DNA of 64,000 bases from Micavibrio sp. UBA6147 (GCA_002423185.1 DIUX01000001.1:330050-394049); one strand, 5' to 3'. Counted from the stretch's first letter, positions 36,129-45,092 are shown. A program made the numbers and translations. The notes: generated from the sequence alone by a model not told the origin.

Positions 36129-37635
36129 GCATATGGGCGCAAGCCGCGCCGCAGGCCTTAGAGCATCACTTGGAGCCTTAAGAGCCGTTCATCTTGCTTT
36201 GCTCAGTGTTCTTGGTCTTTTTATAGCATCCTGCAGCACAAATCCAGCCACTGGCGAAAAACAGTTTACCGCCTTCATGCCTGCGGCCAGCGAGGCCAAC
36301 GTCGGCGCCGAGGAACACAGCAAAATTCTCGCCCAATATGGCGCGGTTGACGATGCACAGCTTCGGGCAATGGTGACGGAGGTCGGCGGGCGCATTGTTC
36401 CGTTCACTGAACGGCCTGATGTTCGCTATACCTTCACCGTTCTCGACACGCCGGATGTGAACGCCTTTGCCTTGCCGGGGGGGTATGTCTATGTCACCCG
36501 CGGTTTGCTGGCGCTGGCGAATAACGAGGCGGAACTTGCCGCCGTCATTGCTCATGAAATCGGTCACGTCACCGCCCGCCATTCGGCGGAGCGTTACAGC
36601 CGTTCCGTCGCCACAGGACTTGGTACGACGCTCTTATCCGTCTTGCTTGATAGTGATGGCGCCAATGATTTGCTCGGGCTTGGCTCGAATCTGTATCTTT
36701 CATCCTATTCCAGAACACAAGAACACCAAGCCGACACCTTGGGAATTCGCTATATTACTCAGGCCGGATATGACCCTTATGCGATGGCGAGTTTCCTGAC
36801 CGCCCTTGAGCGCAATACCGAGCTCAAGAAAAAAGAAATGGGCAGCGGCGCGGGAAGCGCTCCGTCCTATTTCTCGACACACCCTGTAACCCAAGAGCGC
36901 GTGTCCAAAACGCTCGCCGAGGCGGGACAGCAAAACTATAACGACAAAGCCGTCGTCAATCATGAGGGCTATCTGAACATGCTCCAAAACCTTGTCTACG
37001 GCGATTCGGCGGCACAGGGCTTTGTGCATACGGGACGGTTCGTTCATCCGAAGCTGGGCTTTGCTTTCACGCTTCCCAAGGGCTTCACCATTCAAAATGG
37101 CGCCAAGGAAATCGCGATTATGTCGGGAAAATCCAACGCTCTGGCCTTGGCTGATTCGGTTGCGGTTCAAAGCGGCCAGTCCATGGAAACCTATTTGCGC
37201 ACGGTTTGGCTGAAGGGGAAAAATGCCGGCACGGTCGAAAACCGCGTTGTGAACGGCCATCCAACGGCCATCGCGACCCAACAAGGAGCCGTCAATGGCA
37301 AGGCTGCAACGCTTGTTTTGGCGGCGGTACAGTGGAAGCCGGACACAGTGTTTCGTTTCCACCTTGCGCTTCCTTCCGGCATAACGGAGGCCGAACGCAA
37401 CGCGATGATGCAGATGGTGAGCAGCTTCCAAACTCTGAGCGCCGAAGACGCCGCGCGGTTGAAGCCAAAGCGTCTGGTCGTGTTTGAATCAAGCGGCCTG
37501 CAAAATGTGAGCAAAGCCGCCGCCAAAATGCCCTTCGATGACGGCCTGAATGAATTGCGTTTTCGGGTGCTGAACGGTTTGTCATCGTCCGATGCCTTGC
37601 AAAAGGGGCGTCTGTATAAAACAATCGTGCAGTAG
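36103..37635 (+). CDS. M48-family metalloprotease lipoprotein
   Basis: About 510 aa. The signal peptide ends in a lipobox-like LFIASC followed by STNPATGEKQF, a start typical of periplasmic M48 proteases such as LoiP and BepA. The zinc site is HEIGH (AVIAHEIGHVTARH) with the third ligand Glu in EHQADTLGIRY. The domain ends near residue 280, and the last ~220 residues (GFTIQNGAKEIAIM; YLRTVWLKGKNAG) form a second domain I cannot name. It probably degrades or refolds envelope proteins. The start is uncertain: the frame is open from 36049, and ATG 36103 was chosen. Confidence 0.9.
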   Translation: MVKLFSSFMHMGASRAAGLRASLGALRAVHLALLSVLGLFIASCSTNPATGEKQFTAFMPAASEANVGAEEHSKILAQYGAVDDAQLRAMVTEVGGRIVPFTERPDVRYTFTVLDTPDVNAFALPGGYVYVTRGLLALANNEAELAAVIAHEIGHVTARHSAERYSRSVATGLGTTLLSVLLDSDGANDLLGLGSNLYLSSYSRTQEHQADTLGIRYITQAGYDPYAMASFLTALERNTELKKKEMGSGAGSAPSYFSTHPVTQERVSKTLAEAGQQNYNDKAVVNHEGYLNMLQNLVYGDSAAQGFVHTGRFVHPKLGFAFTLPKGFTIQNGAKEIAIMSGKSNALALADSVAVQSGQSMETYLRTVWLKGKNAGTVENRVVNGHPTAIATQQGAVNGKAATLVLAAVQWKPDTVFRFHLALPSGITEAERNAMMQMVSSFQTLSAEDAARLKPKRLVVFESSGLQNVSKAAAKMPFDDGLNELRFRVLNGLSSSDALQKGRLYKTIVQ

Positions 37636-37860
37636 GGCGAGCGCGGGAGCTGTAATCCTGCAATTCGGTGCAAGGCCGCCAAACGCCATAGCCATCGTTT
37701 TTTTTATTTGAATAATCCTTTGCGAATGTTGAAAAAACAAGCATCCGCAAGGGGTTGAAAGCCTTTGGAGTATTTTATCCTCGTTCTTGCCTTCAAAGGG
37801 CAAATAATGGTAAAATAGGGGGTAGACATGAAATAATAAAAACGAAATGTGTGGCGTGCG

Positions 37861-38373
37861 ATGGGAAAAATCCTCTGTCTTTTGACTTGTCTGTTGGTAT
37901 GGTCGGCCTCCCCCGCCTATGCTCAGAAAGCAGCGGATGACTTCGGTGTACAAGCGAAGAAAAGCCCCACGCAGTTCAGCTATATCGACATTTATAAGCC
38001 GGGGGCAGGGGATGTTGATCTTGCCAAGGCTCTCCTCAAGAACGAAATTGCAAAATACAAAAAGACATCAGGTGTAGAGGCCGTCGTCTATGCCCGCACG
38101 GTTCAGTTCCAAGGCAATGACGCCAAAACCATGCTGTTTGCTCAGCTTGACGGCCCAGGGGCCTGCGCGTGGCGCGGATGCGCCGTGTATGTTTTGGTAA
38201 AGAATGGACCAAATGCAAAATGGGCGTTTGGCCTCACCACCTTCGCCAGTGATATCTGGATCGACACAAGAAAACAAAGCGCGGCGTTTCCACGGGTTGT
38301 CACTCAGGCTCCGAAAGAGCGGCCTGAATACTGGCTGTGGGATGGGCGTATATATAAAGGGGCCGTACAATGA
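37861..38373 (+). CDS. Exported protein of unknown function
   Basis: A 170-aa protein with a cleavable signal peptide (MGKILCLLTCLLVWSASPAYA). The mature part is small and mixed alpha/beta, with one Cys pair (CAWRGCAVYVLV) that may form a disulfide. It overlaps the next gene by ATGA, so the two are translationally coupled. The GTG at 37849 is an alternative start. I recognise no family; the coupling suggests a role with the transglycosylase-like protein, possibly in a secretion apparatus. Confidence 0.65.
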   Translation: MGKILCLLTCLLVWSASPAYAQKAADDFGVQAKKSPTQFSYIDIYKPGAGDVDLAKALLKNEIAKYKKTSGVEAVVYARTVQFQGNDAKTMLFAQLDGPGACAWRGCAVYVLVKNGPNAKWAFGLTTFASDIWIDTRKQSAAFPRVVTQAPKERPEYWLWDGRIYKGAVQ

Positions 38374-39617
38374 GATTGACCGCCGGAAAAGTCGGATTGT
38401 TCCTGTGTCTTGCCGTTGCGGGAATGTCCCTTGTAACGGATCGGGCGCAGGCCTGTACGATGTCGAGCGAATGTATCGAGTCACTGGCTCAACGTGAATC
38501 GAGCGGAAATTACTCCGCTGTTAACCAATATAACTTCCTTGGGCGGTACCAGTTCGGCGAGGCGGCCTTGATTGATGCGGGCTACTATACGCACGACGGC
38601 ACATCGGCGTCTTGTCCGTCGAGCCAAGGTGGTTGTGACTGGCGCGGAACATGGACGGGGCGCGACGGTATTCACTCGCGTGAGCAATTTCTGGCAAGCC
38701 AAACGGCACAGGATAACGCTTTGGCGGCCTATCAAGCCGCAACATGGAGATATATCCAAAGTAATGGGCTTGACCAATATCTGGGGCAAACAATTGGCGG
38801 TATTCCCATCACCTGCGATAACTTGCTGACGGGGTATCACCTCAAAGGCAGCGGCGGCTTGCGGGCATTTCTTGGCTCAAACGGTGCCAATGACCCTGCC
38901 GATGCGAACGGCACACGTATTTCTGAATATCTTGACCTTGGTGCCGATTGCTCGGGCATGGGAACCGGTGTCATGCAGTCCGCGAACACGCAAACAAGCT
39001 GTGACCAGAACATCTTGACCACGGGGCAGCAGCTAAGAGAAGCCAGCATGAACCTTGAAAAAGGAATCATCGACCAGATGGTGCAAAAACCGCAGAGCGT
39101 GATGGAATTGTCATGTTTTGACCAGTTTGGTGAGATGTTCAATCAGGAAATCGGCAAGATTTTCTCTGATATCGACTCCAGCTTCCAACCTTTGACCAAC
39201 GCCTTTCCGGGGATTTTCCAAGATGCGCAGCAAAGCATCGTGGGCGAAATGTCGGGCGCCTTGTTCGGTGACCGCGCGCAAAGCTTCGGAAGTCAGATCA
39301 GCTCCCAGCTCTCAAGCGCTTTTTCGTCCATCTTTGGTGGTGGCGGCAATGTTGAATATGGCTGCGAAGTCATGGAAACGCTGTGGAAGGTTTTGCAATG
39401 CGAGGATATGTTCAGCTTTGAAATTCCAAGCATTCGCGACTTGATTGGCGGATCGGGGGCGAGCTTTATGGATGGCTTGATGCCGGATAGTTGCACCGGT
39501 AAAGCCTTGTTTGACGGGGCAATTCAGGCCGCAGATCAAGTATTCAGCGATTTTGGTGGAAATGTTCCATCGCAGCTCAGCCCGTCTAATATTGAGAGCC
39601 TCATTCGAAGCTATTAA
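38370..39617 (+). CDS. Exported lytic transglycosylase-like protein
   Basis: A 415-aa protein with a signal peptide ending at DRAQA. Residues ~35-170 look like a lysozyme-fold peptidoglycan-cleaving domain: the catalytic Glu would be in LAQRESSGNYSAVN, with the following NFLGRYQFGEAALIDAGY and LTGYHLKGSGG. Residues ~200-415 form a Ser/Gly-rich, Cys-containing helical tail (IFSDIDSSFQPLTNAFPGIF; SSIFGGGG) unlike housekeeping transglycosylases. Dedicated transglycosylases of this layout occur with envelope-spanning secretion or conjugation machines, but no such machine is visible in this window. Confidence 0.75.
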   Translation: MRLTAGKVGLFLCLAVAGMSLVTDRAQACTMSSECIESLAQRESSGNYSAVNQYNFLGRYQFGEAALIDAGYYTHDGTSASCPSSQGGCDWRGTWTGRDGIHSREQFLASQTAQDNALAAYQAATWRYIQSNGLDQYLGQTIGGIPITCDNLLTGYHLKGSGGLRAFLGSNGANDPADANGTRISEYLDLGADCSGMGTGVMQSANTQTSCDQNILTTGQQLREASMNLEKGIIDQMVQKPQSVMELSCFDQFGEMFNQEIGKIFSDIDSSFQPLTNAFPGIFQDAQQSIVGEMSGALFGDRAQSFGSQISSQLSSAFSSIFGGGGNVEYGCEVMETLWKVLQCEDMFSFEIPSIRDLIGGSGASFMDGLMPDSCTGKALFDGAIQAADQVFSDFGGNVPSQLSPSNIESLIRSY

Positions 39618-39640
39618 TCCTTCGCTTCCCGCAAATTATC

Positions 39641-39676
39641 AAAAAGCCGGATATGCGCAATATCCGGCTTTTTCGT
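39641..39676. terminator. Bidirectional terminator between convergent genes
   Basis: A perfect 14-bp stem AAAAAGCCGGATAT / ATATCCGGCTTTTT with a 5-nt loop, placed between the transglycosylase-like gene and the convergent phosphatase-like gene. Confidence 0.9.
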
Positions 39677-39694
39677 GTCTGTTTTTCATGATGC

Positions 39695-41056
39695 TCAGGC
39701 TTGATATATGTCGAATATATCGCCGTTATTATCTATGCCAGCGCAAATTAACCGTCCGCCAAACCCGCAATTATTGTCGAGTGTCGCGGTGACGCAATTA
39801 AGGTGTACGCCCTTGCGCAGCGGATCAAACCCGCGGAATACTTTTTGGAAGGGTAGATAAGGGCGGTTTTGCTGGGAAAAATTATCTTTCCCCCACCAAA
39901 GCACATCGCCTTGGTCTTCCAAAGGCTTCGTGAAGTCGATTCCGGCACTGACAAACAAGAAGGGCGCACAAAAAGCACCGGCTTCGCTGTGGTCTTGAGC
40001 GGCTGTTTCAGGGGGCAGGGTATTATGAGCATGAGTATGCGCATTAGCCGTATCGTGGCCGTTATATCCATTTTCTTGCGATGAACGCGATGTCCAACCG
40101 GCATCACCACTACTGCCCATCGCATTGCCGTTACCGTGGCGGGTGACGCTATGCGCCCCATAGGAGTGCGCTTCATAAGGAGATGATGCGCCATCGGGGC
40201 TCTGGCTCCCATAATCTTGATCCTGCGCATAAGCTGGCGTTCCAGCCGCATAAGATACAGCCTGTTCTTGCGCCGGACGTTCATAACGGGCGAGCGGCGG
40301 AAACTGTGTCGTGTAAAGTTCCGATGCACGCCCCGCGGCCTCCATGGCGGCTTCATGCGATAAAACCGGCAAACCGTCTTCCATCGCGGTACGGGCGGCA
40401 TGGGTGGCAGGTGCGGATAATTGCGCAGGGCGGCTCAACGCCGGCAAGGCGCTGTGCGGGCGATGCGATGATGTCTGCTGCGGCGAAGGGGCGGCCACAG
40501 CATGAGCACAGCTTTGGTAAGCTGCTCGCCGATATTGTCCGGAGAAAATTTCATGCCCTGCATGGCGGCGCACCATATTGCGAAGGTACCCCGTCCACTT
40601 CGCCAATTGGACAACCCCTTCACCGGCTGTACGTGTCAATGTGGACACACATACACCATAGGATTCCAAAGTCTGGGCAATGCCGTTGCCGAGCATCCAT
40701 TCAATGACAAGGCGCGGATTCGGGGCGAATTGAACCTGCACTAATTTTTGCATCATCTCTTCCTGCGCGCCGCGCAAATAGACGATATCCGTGGGCTTCA
40801 CACCGCCAAGCGATAAAATACAGCGCCGGAAAGACAAAATTTCATTCACCGTTTCAACGGCATGCGGGGCATATCCCGTATAATTGCCCATATACACAAT
40901 CCGGTCGCCGGGCATAAAGCGGTCAAAGATCATATCGTGAATAATCTGAAGCTGACCGATCTGCGCATGAATCGACGGAACCGCCCAAATGCGCTTGCAT
41001 TTGTCGAGATTCATAAAGCGATAGTCTTTGTTTAAGACGGATGTGTGATATGTCAC
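39695..41056 (-). CDS. Degenerate PPP-type metallophosphatase-like protein with low-complexity insert
   Basis: A 453-aa protein whose two ends align in order with PPP/ApaH-like phosphatases, while every metal motif is altered. GD-x-HG reads PSIHAQ, GDYIDRG reads GNYTGYA, GNHE reads GAQE, and HAG reads SAG. The C-terminal end keeps QGDVLWWGKDNF and LDNNCGFGGRL. Between the halves (residues ~175-350) lies a long disordered segment rich in Ala, Ser, His, Tyr and Gln. The start is GTG 41056 or ATG 41014. It is probably a non-catalytic binding or regulatory protein; this reading is from motif order, not a search. Confidence 0.72.
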   Translation of the reverse strand: MTYHTSVLNKDYRFMNLDKCKRIWAVPSIHAQIGQLQIIHDMIFDRFMPGDRIVYMGNYTGYAPHAVETVNEILSFRRCILSLGGVKPTDIVYLRGAQEEMMQKLVQVQFAPNPRLVIEWMLGNGIAQTLESYGVCVSTLTRTAGEGVVQLAKWTGYLRNMVRRHAGHEIFSGQYRRAAYQSCAHAVAAPSPQQTSSHRPHSALPALSRPAQLSAPATHAARTAMEDGLPVLSHEAAMEAAGRASELYTTQFPPLARYERPAQEQAVSYAAGTPAYAQDQDYGSQSPDGASSPYEAHSYGAHSVTRHGNGNAMGSSGDAGWTSRSSQENGYNGHDTANAHTHAHNTLPPETAAQDHSEAGAFCAPFLFVSAGIDFTKPLEDQGDVLWWGKDNFSQQNRPYLPFQKVFRGFDPLRKGVHLNCVTATLDNNCGFGGRLICAGIDNNGDIFDIYQA

Positions 41057-41097
41057 TGCGATTTTTTTGCGAAAGGGTAAAAGAGAGGGAGAATAGA

Positions 41098-41119
41098 GGT
41101 ATTGAAATGAATCAATACC
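41098..41119. promoter_or_regulatory. Inverted repeat upstream of the phosphatase-like gene
   Basis: GGTATTGA and TCAATACC form a perfect 8-bp inverted repeat (9 with flanking A/T) around AATGAA, 42-63 nt upstream of the GTG start. There is no T-run, so an operator or a leader hairpin is more likely than a terminator. Confidence 0.45.
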
Positions 41120-41446
41120 TTAATGATAGGCAAAAAAACTGATTCTGTGAATTAAAAAATGATTCTCGGACGCGAAAGAATAAGAAAAACCAAACCCCAC
41201 AACCCCCGAACATGGTTTATCCTCCGAAAAGCGCCGTATGTGTGGATAAAGTGGATGTGTGGAGCAGGGGGGGGGAGGGTGTACGCTAGGCATCCTTTGG
41301 GAGTATATGGCTAGCAGCTTTTTTTCTTAGGATTGATCGGGAAAGGGGCGCAGGGTAATAGACATAGATGCATGCACGCACCAAACATACACGCATACGG
41401 GGGCATACAGGCGCGGAATGCCCCGCCGACAGACAAAAATCCGGCA
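41120..41446. other. Non-coding stretch between the phosphatase-like gene and carD
   Basis: I see no convincing gene here. It contains a run of eight G (41268-41275), one GGTGTACG copy at 41278 and a purine-rich stretch. A 62-codon minus-strand frame at 41286-41474 lacks family features and runs into the carD terminator. Confidence 0.5.
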
Positions 41447-41471
41447 AAAGAAAACCGGCCATAAAGGCCGG
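41447..41471 (-). terminator. Terminator of carD
   Basis: On the minus strand CCGGCC pairs with GGCCGG around TTTAT and runs into TTTTCTTTT, 30 nt beyond the carD stop. Confidence 0.8.
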
Positions 41472-41500
41472 CAATCTTTGATGACATTCCTTTTCGCCGA

Positions 41501-42037
41501 TTATGCGGCTTTGATAAGGACTTTTTCGAGCTGTTCTGCTGCTTGTTGTTCGGTGATGGATTCCACAACGGCAACTTCACGGGCAAGGCGCTCAAGCGCG
41601 CTTTGATAGATTTGGCGTTCGCTGTAGGATTGTTCGGTGTCTTCTTTGGGGCGGCGCAGGTCACGAAGGACTTCTGCGATGGCGACGGGGTCGCCGGAGT
41701 TGATTTTTGTTTCGTATTCTTGGGCGCGGCGGCTCCACATAGCGCGTTTGATGCGGGCTTTGCCTTGAAGGGTTTCAAGCGCGTCTTTCAAACGGGTTTC
41801 GGAGGAGAGCTTGCGAAGGCCGGAGGATTGGGCTTTCTTTACCGGAATCTTAAGGCGCATACGGTCTTTTTCAAAGACGATGGTGTAAAGCGAAATTTCC
41901 ATTCCACCGATGCTCTGGGTTTCTATCCCTTCGACAAAGCCAACCCCGTGGGCTGGATAGACGACATAGTCGCCGGCGGCGAATTCGATGTCGTTGGCTG
42001 GTGCGCTTACTGAAGTCTGGGACAGGTTCTGAGACAT
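41501..42037 (-). CDS. carD: CarD-family RNA polymerase-binding regulator
   Basis: A ~178-aa protein of the CarD/CdnL family. The N-terminal Tudor-like RNAP-interacting domain shows FAAGDYVVYPAHGVGFVEGIE, and the helical C-terminal domain shows WSRRAQEYETKINSGD and LRDLRRPKEDTEQSYSERQIY. It stabilises open complexes at stable RNA and other promoters. ATG 42037 with GAGG upstream was chosen over an extended frame from 42085. It is monocistronic. Confidence 0.95.
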   Translation of the reverse strand: MSQNLSQTSVSAPANDIEFAAGDYVVYPAHGVGFVEGIETQSIGGMEISLYTIVFEKDRMRLKIPVKKAQSSGLRKLSSETRLKDALETLQGKARIKRAMWSRRAQEYETKINSGDPVAIAEVLRDLRRPKEDTEQSYSERQIYQSALERLAREVAVVESITEQQAAEQLEKVLIKAA

Positions 42038-42490
42038 AGTGCGTTGACCTCTTTCATGAAGGTTTGTGTTTATTGTATACGTCAAGAGCGGATCACACCC
42101 TGATCACAGGGCGCATAGGTCTTGGACGGCCTATTGTTTGCGAGGATCATGCCAAAATTATGGCGCCCCCGATGACAACAGCAGTTCCGCGCGAAAATTC
42201 CTTCGCAACCCTTCCGTATGTCTTAACGTGATGAGCTTAGTATTAACAAATTATTAACCAAAATTCAACCTATTTTTTATATTTATGTAAAACTATGAAG
42301 GCATAAAACCCCCAAAGCCAAGCAAACACGGCAAATTTGGACAGGAAAATTTTTCCGCATGGAAGAGGAGCAAGATTTGCCGTATGGCATCCCGCACGGT
42401 TTACGAGCGGTTTATTGTATGAAAAATAGCAACCCAGCAGCAAAAAAAGAATCATCCTCAGGCTGGACATCGCCGATGTTTTGGGTATAA
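42038..42490. other. AT-rich intergenic region between carD and the HTH gene
   Basis: No open frame with gene-like features is seen. The region around 42230-42300 is very AT-rich (AACAAATTATTAACC) and presumably contains the divergent promoters of carD and the gene starting at 42491. Confidence 0.5.
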
Positions 42491-43480
42491 GTGAACATAT
42501 TCAACAGACAAATAAAGCGGGCAAAATTCATGCGCAATAACGGCGAATTCGGCGACAAAATCGGCGCAAAAATCGGTATGAAAATCGCGGAAAAAATTGG
42601 TGAGCGCGTGTTCGGCGGCGGCTCGCAAGGCGAGGGGCGTGCGCATGGCGGTTATAATGCGCGGCCAGACTACACCGATAACTACACCGATAACAGCGCG
42701 CAGCACAGCACAGCAGACTACGCAAGCAACCGCGACCATTTTTCGGGTCGCCAGAACCACTCATCTAACCACTCATCCGGCCATTCATCAGGTCGCCGTG
42801 GTTTCGGCACCCGCCGCCCCGAGGCCTCAATGCTGGACGACATGGCCGGCATGATTGGTGGCCTTGCGGGGATTGTTGCTGATATGCGCGGGCAAATTGC
42901 GGGGGATATCCGCTCACGTATGCAATATGCTGCTGGCCACGCTGACCTTGCCACGCGTCAGGATATTGACCGTTTATCGGCGATGATCCAATCGCTGGCA
43001 AAACGCGTTGATGCCCTTGAACAAGTATTCTCCGGTGAAGAAGCCGCCGAAAAAACAAATAAAAAACAACCGGCAACGAAACCCGCCGCCGCAACAAAGA
43101 CATCGGCACGCCGTCAAACTCCCCGCCAATCACCCCGCCAATCGCCCCCCCAATCATCTGTGAAAAAAACGGCTCAACAGGCGGCTGAAAAACCCGCCGG
43201 CAAGGTTGTAAGGGCCGGACGCCCCCCTTCCGCAACCAAGTCAAGCTATCAACAAATATTGGATGACCGCGAAGAATCGCGGGTGAAGCGCACGGCGATT
43301 GCCAAAAAATGGAAAAAGCGCAGTGATTTGTTAAAGGAAAGAGGCATTTCACGGGCTAAGTTCTGTGCCGATCACGGTCTTCCGTCATCGCAATTCACGC
43401 GCTATGTCAACGGCCTCAACCTTCCGGGATGGGACGCTATTCATCGTGTCGAAAAAGCCTTGAAAGACGCCGGCGTCTAG
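42491..43480 (+). CDS. Coiled-coil protein with C-terminal helix-turn-helix
   Basis: A 329-aa protein. After a basic start, residues ~45-110 are a polar Ser/His/Gly-rich region, and ~112-180 form an amphipathic coiled coil (MAGMIGGLAGIVADM; LATRQDIDRLSAMIQSLAKRVDALE) reminiscent of UbiK/BMFP or phasin-like helices. Residues ~185-255 are a Lys/Ala/Pro/Gln linker. The C terminus is an XRE-like HTH (LLKERGISRAKFCADHGLPSSQFTRYVNG). The start is GTG 42491 or ATG 42530. A DNA-linked role is likely; nothing more precise can be said. Confidence 0.65.
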   Translation: MNIFNRQIKRAKFMRNNGEFGDKIGAKIGMKIAEKIGERVFGGGSQGEGRAHGGYNARPDYTDNYTDNSAQHSTADYASNRDHFSGRQNHSSNHSSGHSSGRRGFGTRRPEASMLDDMAGMIGGLAGIVADMRGQIAGDIRSRMQYAAGHADLATRQDIDRLSAMIQSLAKRVDALEQVFSGEEAAEKTNKKQPATKPAAATKTSARRQTPRQSPRQSPPQSSVKKTAQQAAEKPAGKVVRAGRPPSATKSSYQQILDDREESRVKRTAIAKKWKKRSDLLKERGISRAKFCADHGLPSSQFTRYVNGLNLPGWDAIHRVEKALKDAGV

Positions 43481-43521
43481 CCTTTTAAGACAGCAAAAAA
43501 TACCAAAAGGGGAAGCAAACA

Positions 43522-44106
43522 GTGGACATGATGACCGATTTTCTGGCCGATTTCTATGATGAAGCCGAGAGCCCGCTTGACGCCTATGAGGGGTATCTCC
43601 TCACCACCGAAACCTTGTTTAAGCGCAGCGCATGGGATCGCATGGTCATGGAACATCAAGGCCGTTTCGCGAAATATCGCATCGAATTTCACTACCTCCC
43701 CGATGACGAACGCATTGTCGCAAAATGCTACAGCGAAATGATGCTGGATGTTGAATACGAAGCACTCGCCGCGCCTCTCATCCTCAAAATCAATCGCGGC
43801 TTGTCTTATGGGCATTTTGACATGACCGTGGCGGGGCATCCTGTGTTTAAACATGCCCTGAATTTGCGCGGCGTTGATGAACGCGTGGCGGTTGAAGAGA
43901 TGGAAATTTTCCGCGACCAAGCCGTCGCCGCGTTTGACCAGCGTTATCCGGCCTTGAGTGTTATGCGCAACCACATGAAACGCCTTGCCGACGCTGGTTT
44001 TGTGCTGGAGATGGACGACTTCCTCCCCGCCGTCAATGACAACCCCCATGAAGGTGGCGCCCAAAACCTCACACTCGCCTTGATGGATGTCAAAGGCGAG
44101 GGCTGA
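43522..44106 (+). CDS. YbjN-domain protein
   Basis: A 194-aa protein with the YbjN-like sensory fold typical of alphaproteobacteria: FYDEAESPLDAYEGYL near the start, then WDRMVMEHQGRFAKYRIEFHYLPDDERIVAKCY and RGLSYGHFDM. It lies 41 nt after the coiled-coil/HTH gene and 49 nt before proC, with AGGGGAAG before its GTG start. In many genomes this family sits directly before proC. Its biochemical function is unknown. Confidence 0.85.
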   Translation: MDMMTDFLADFYDEAESPLDAYEGYLLTTETLFKRSAWDRMVMEHQGRFAKYRIEFHYLPDDERIVAKCYSEMMLDVEYEALAAPLILKINRGLSYGHFDMTVAGHPVFKHALNLRGVDERVAVEEMEIFRDQAVAAFDQRYPALSVMRNHMKRLADAGFVLEMDDFLPAVNDNPHEGGAQNLTLALMDVKGEG

Positions 44107-44155
44107 TCGCTCGCCCGAAATTGCCCGCCTGATATTAATCGAAAGCCCAAAGCCA

Positions 44156-45085
44156 ATGGCGCCGACACAAAAACCAACACCGACACAGAATAATTCCGCG
44201 TCATGCGCCTCATCTACGCTGGCCTTAATCGGCTGCGGCAAAATGGGCATTGCGATGCTGAAGGGTTGGCTGGATATGCCGCGTTTGTCGCGTTTGGATG
44301 TTGTTGAGCCGTTCCCGTCGCCCGACCTTGTGGCGCTAGAACAATCCGCCCAAGGCCGTGTCCGCGTCTTTGCTAACGTTGAGAATTTATACGCAGCAAA
44401 CGCCGCTCCCGACATCATCGTCCTCGCCGTCAAACCGCAAATGATGGCCGATGTCGTGGCGCAAATTACGGGGGCTGCCGCAGTGTTGGCAAAGGCTGGA
44501 GCGGAGGCCGCAAAACCGCCGCTGGTTATCTCCATCGCCGCCGGCAAGACCATCGCGTTTTTTGAGGCGCTGTTCCCGCCCGCAACCCCGATCATCCGCG
44601 TCATGCCCAACACCCCCGCCGCGATAGGCAAGGGGGTGAGTGTCCTGTGCGGCAATCGCGCCGTTACCCAAGACATGGGTGCGTTCGCCGCCGCTTTACT
44701 CGGGGTCTTGGGGCACGTACACGCCGTGTCTGATGAATCGTTGATGGATGCCGTCACGGCGCTCTCGGGGAGTGGCCCTGCCTATATTTTCTATCTGACC
44801 GAGGTTTTGGAGCAAGCGGGCAAAGCCATCGGCCTTCCGCCTGAATTGGCGCGGGATCTGGCGCGTCAAACGGTTGTTGGGTCTGCGGCCTTGATGGAGA
44901 GCGCCCAAAACCAAACCCAGCCTCAAACCCTGCCTCAAACTCCTGCGGATTTACGCATCGCGGTCACAAGCCCCAACGGTACAACCCAAGCGGCGCTTGA
45001 GGTTCTCATGGCAAAAGACGGCATTTATCCGGTGTTCGAAGCCGCCCTAAACGCCGCCGCTCGCCGTTCACGCGAATTGAGCTGA
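44156..45085 (+). CDS. proC: Pyrroline-5-carboxylate reductase
   Basis: A 309-aa NAD(P)H-dependent enzyme catalysing the last step of proline synthesis. The Rossmann loop is LIGCGKMGIAML, and VMPNTPAAIGKG and ALSGSGPAYIFYL are diagnostic. ATG 44156 was chosen; the frame opens earlier inside the YbjN gene. The first ~20 residues are a Gln/Thr/Pro extension, and a Gln/Thr repeat interrupts the C-terminal domain near residue 260. Confidence 0.96.
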   Translation: MAPTQKPTPTQNNSASCASSTLALIGCGKMGIAMLKGWLDMPRLSRLDVVEPFPSPDLVALEQSAQGRVRVFANVENLYAANAAPDIIVLAVKPQMMADVVAQITGAAAVLAKAGAEAAKPPLVISIAAGKTIAFFEALFPPATPIIRVMPNTPAAIGKGVSVLCGNRAVTQDMGAFAAALLGVLGHVHAVSDESLMDAVTALSGSGPAYIFYLTEVLEQAGKAIGLPPELARDLARQTVVGSAALMESAQNQTQPQTLPQTPADLRIAVTSPNGTTQAALEVLMAKDGIYPVFEAALNAAARRSRELS

Positions 45086-45092
45086 GATCATC

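Noticed and set aside
41268..41275. G8 homopolymer as a phase-variation switch
   Set aside because: It is far from a start codon or a visible promoter of either neighbouring gene, so there is nothing for it to switch.
41286..41474. 62-aa minus-strand frame downstream of carD
   Set aside because: It overlaps the carD terminator hairpin, is Cys/Pro/Arg-rich and has no recognisable start signal.
43477..44757. 426-aa minus-strand frame opposite the YbjN and proC genes
   Set aside because: It spans two recognised plus-strand genes and has no family features.
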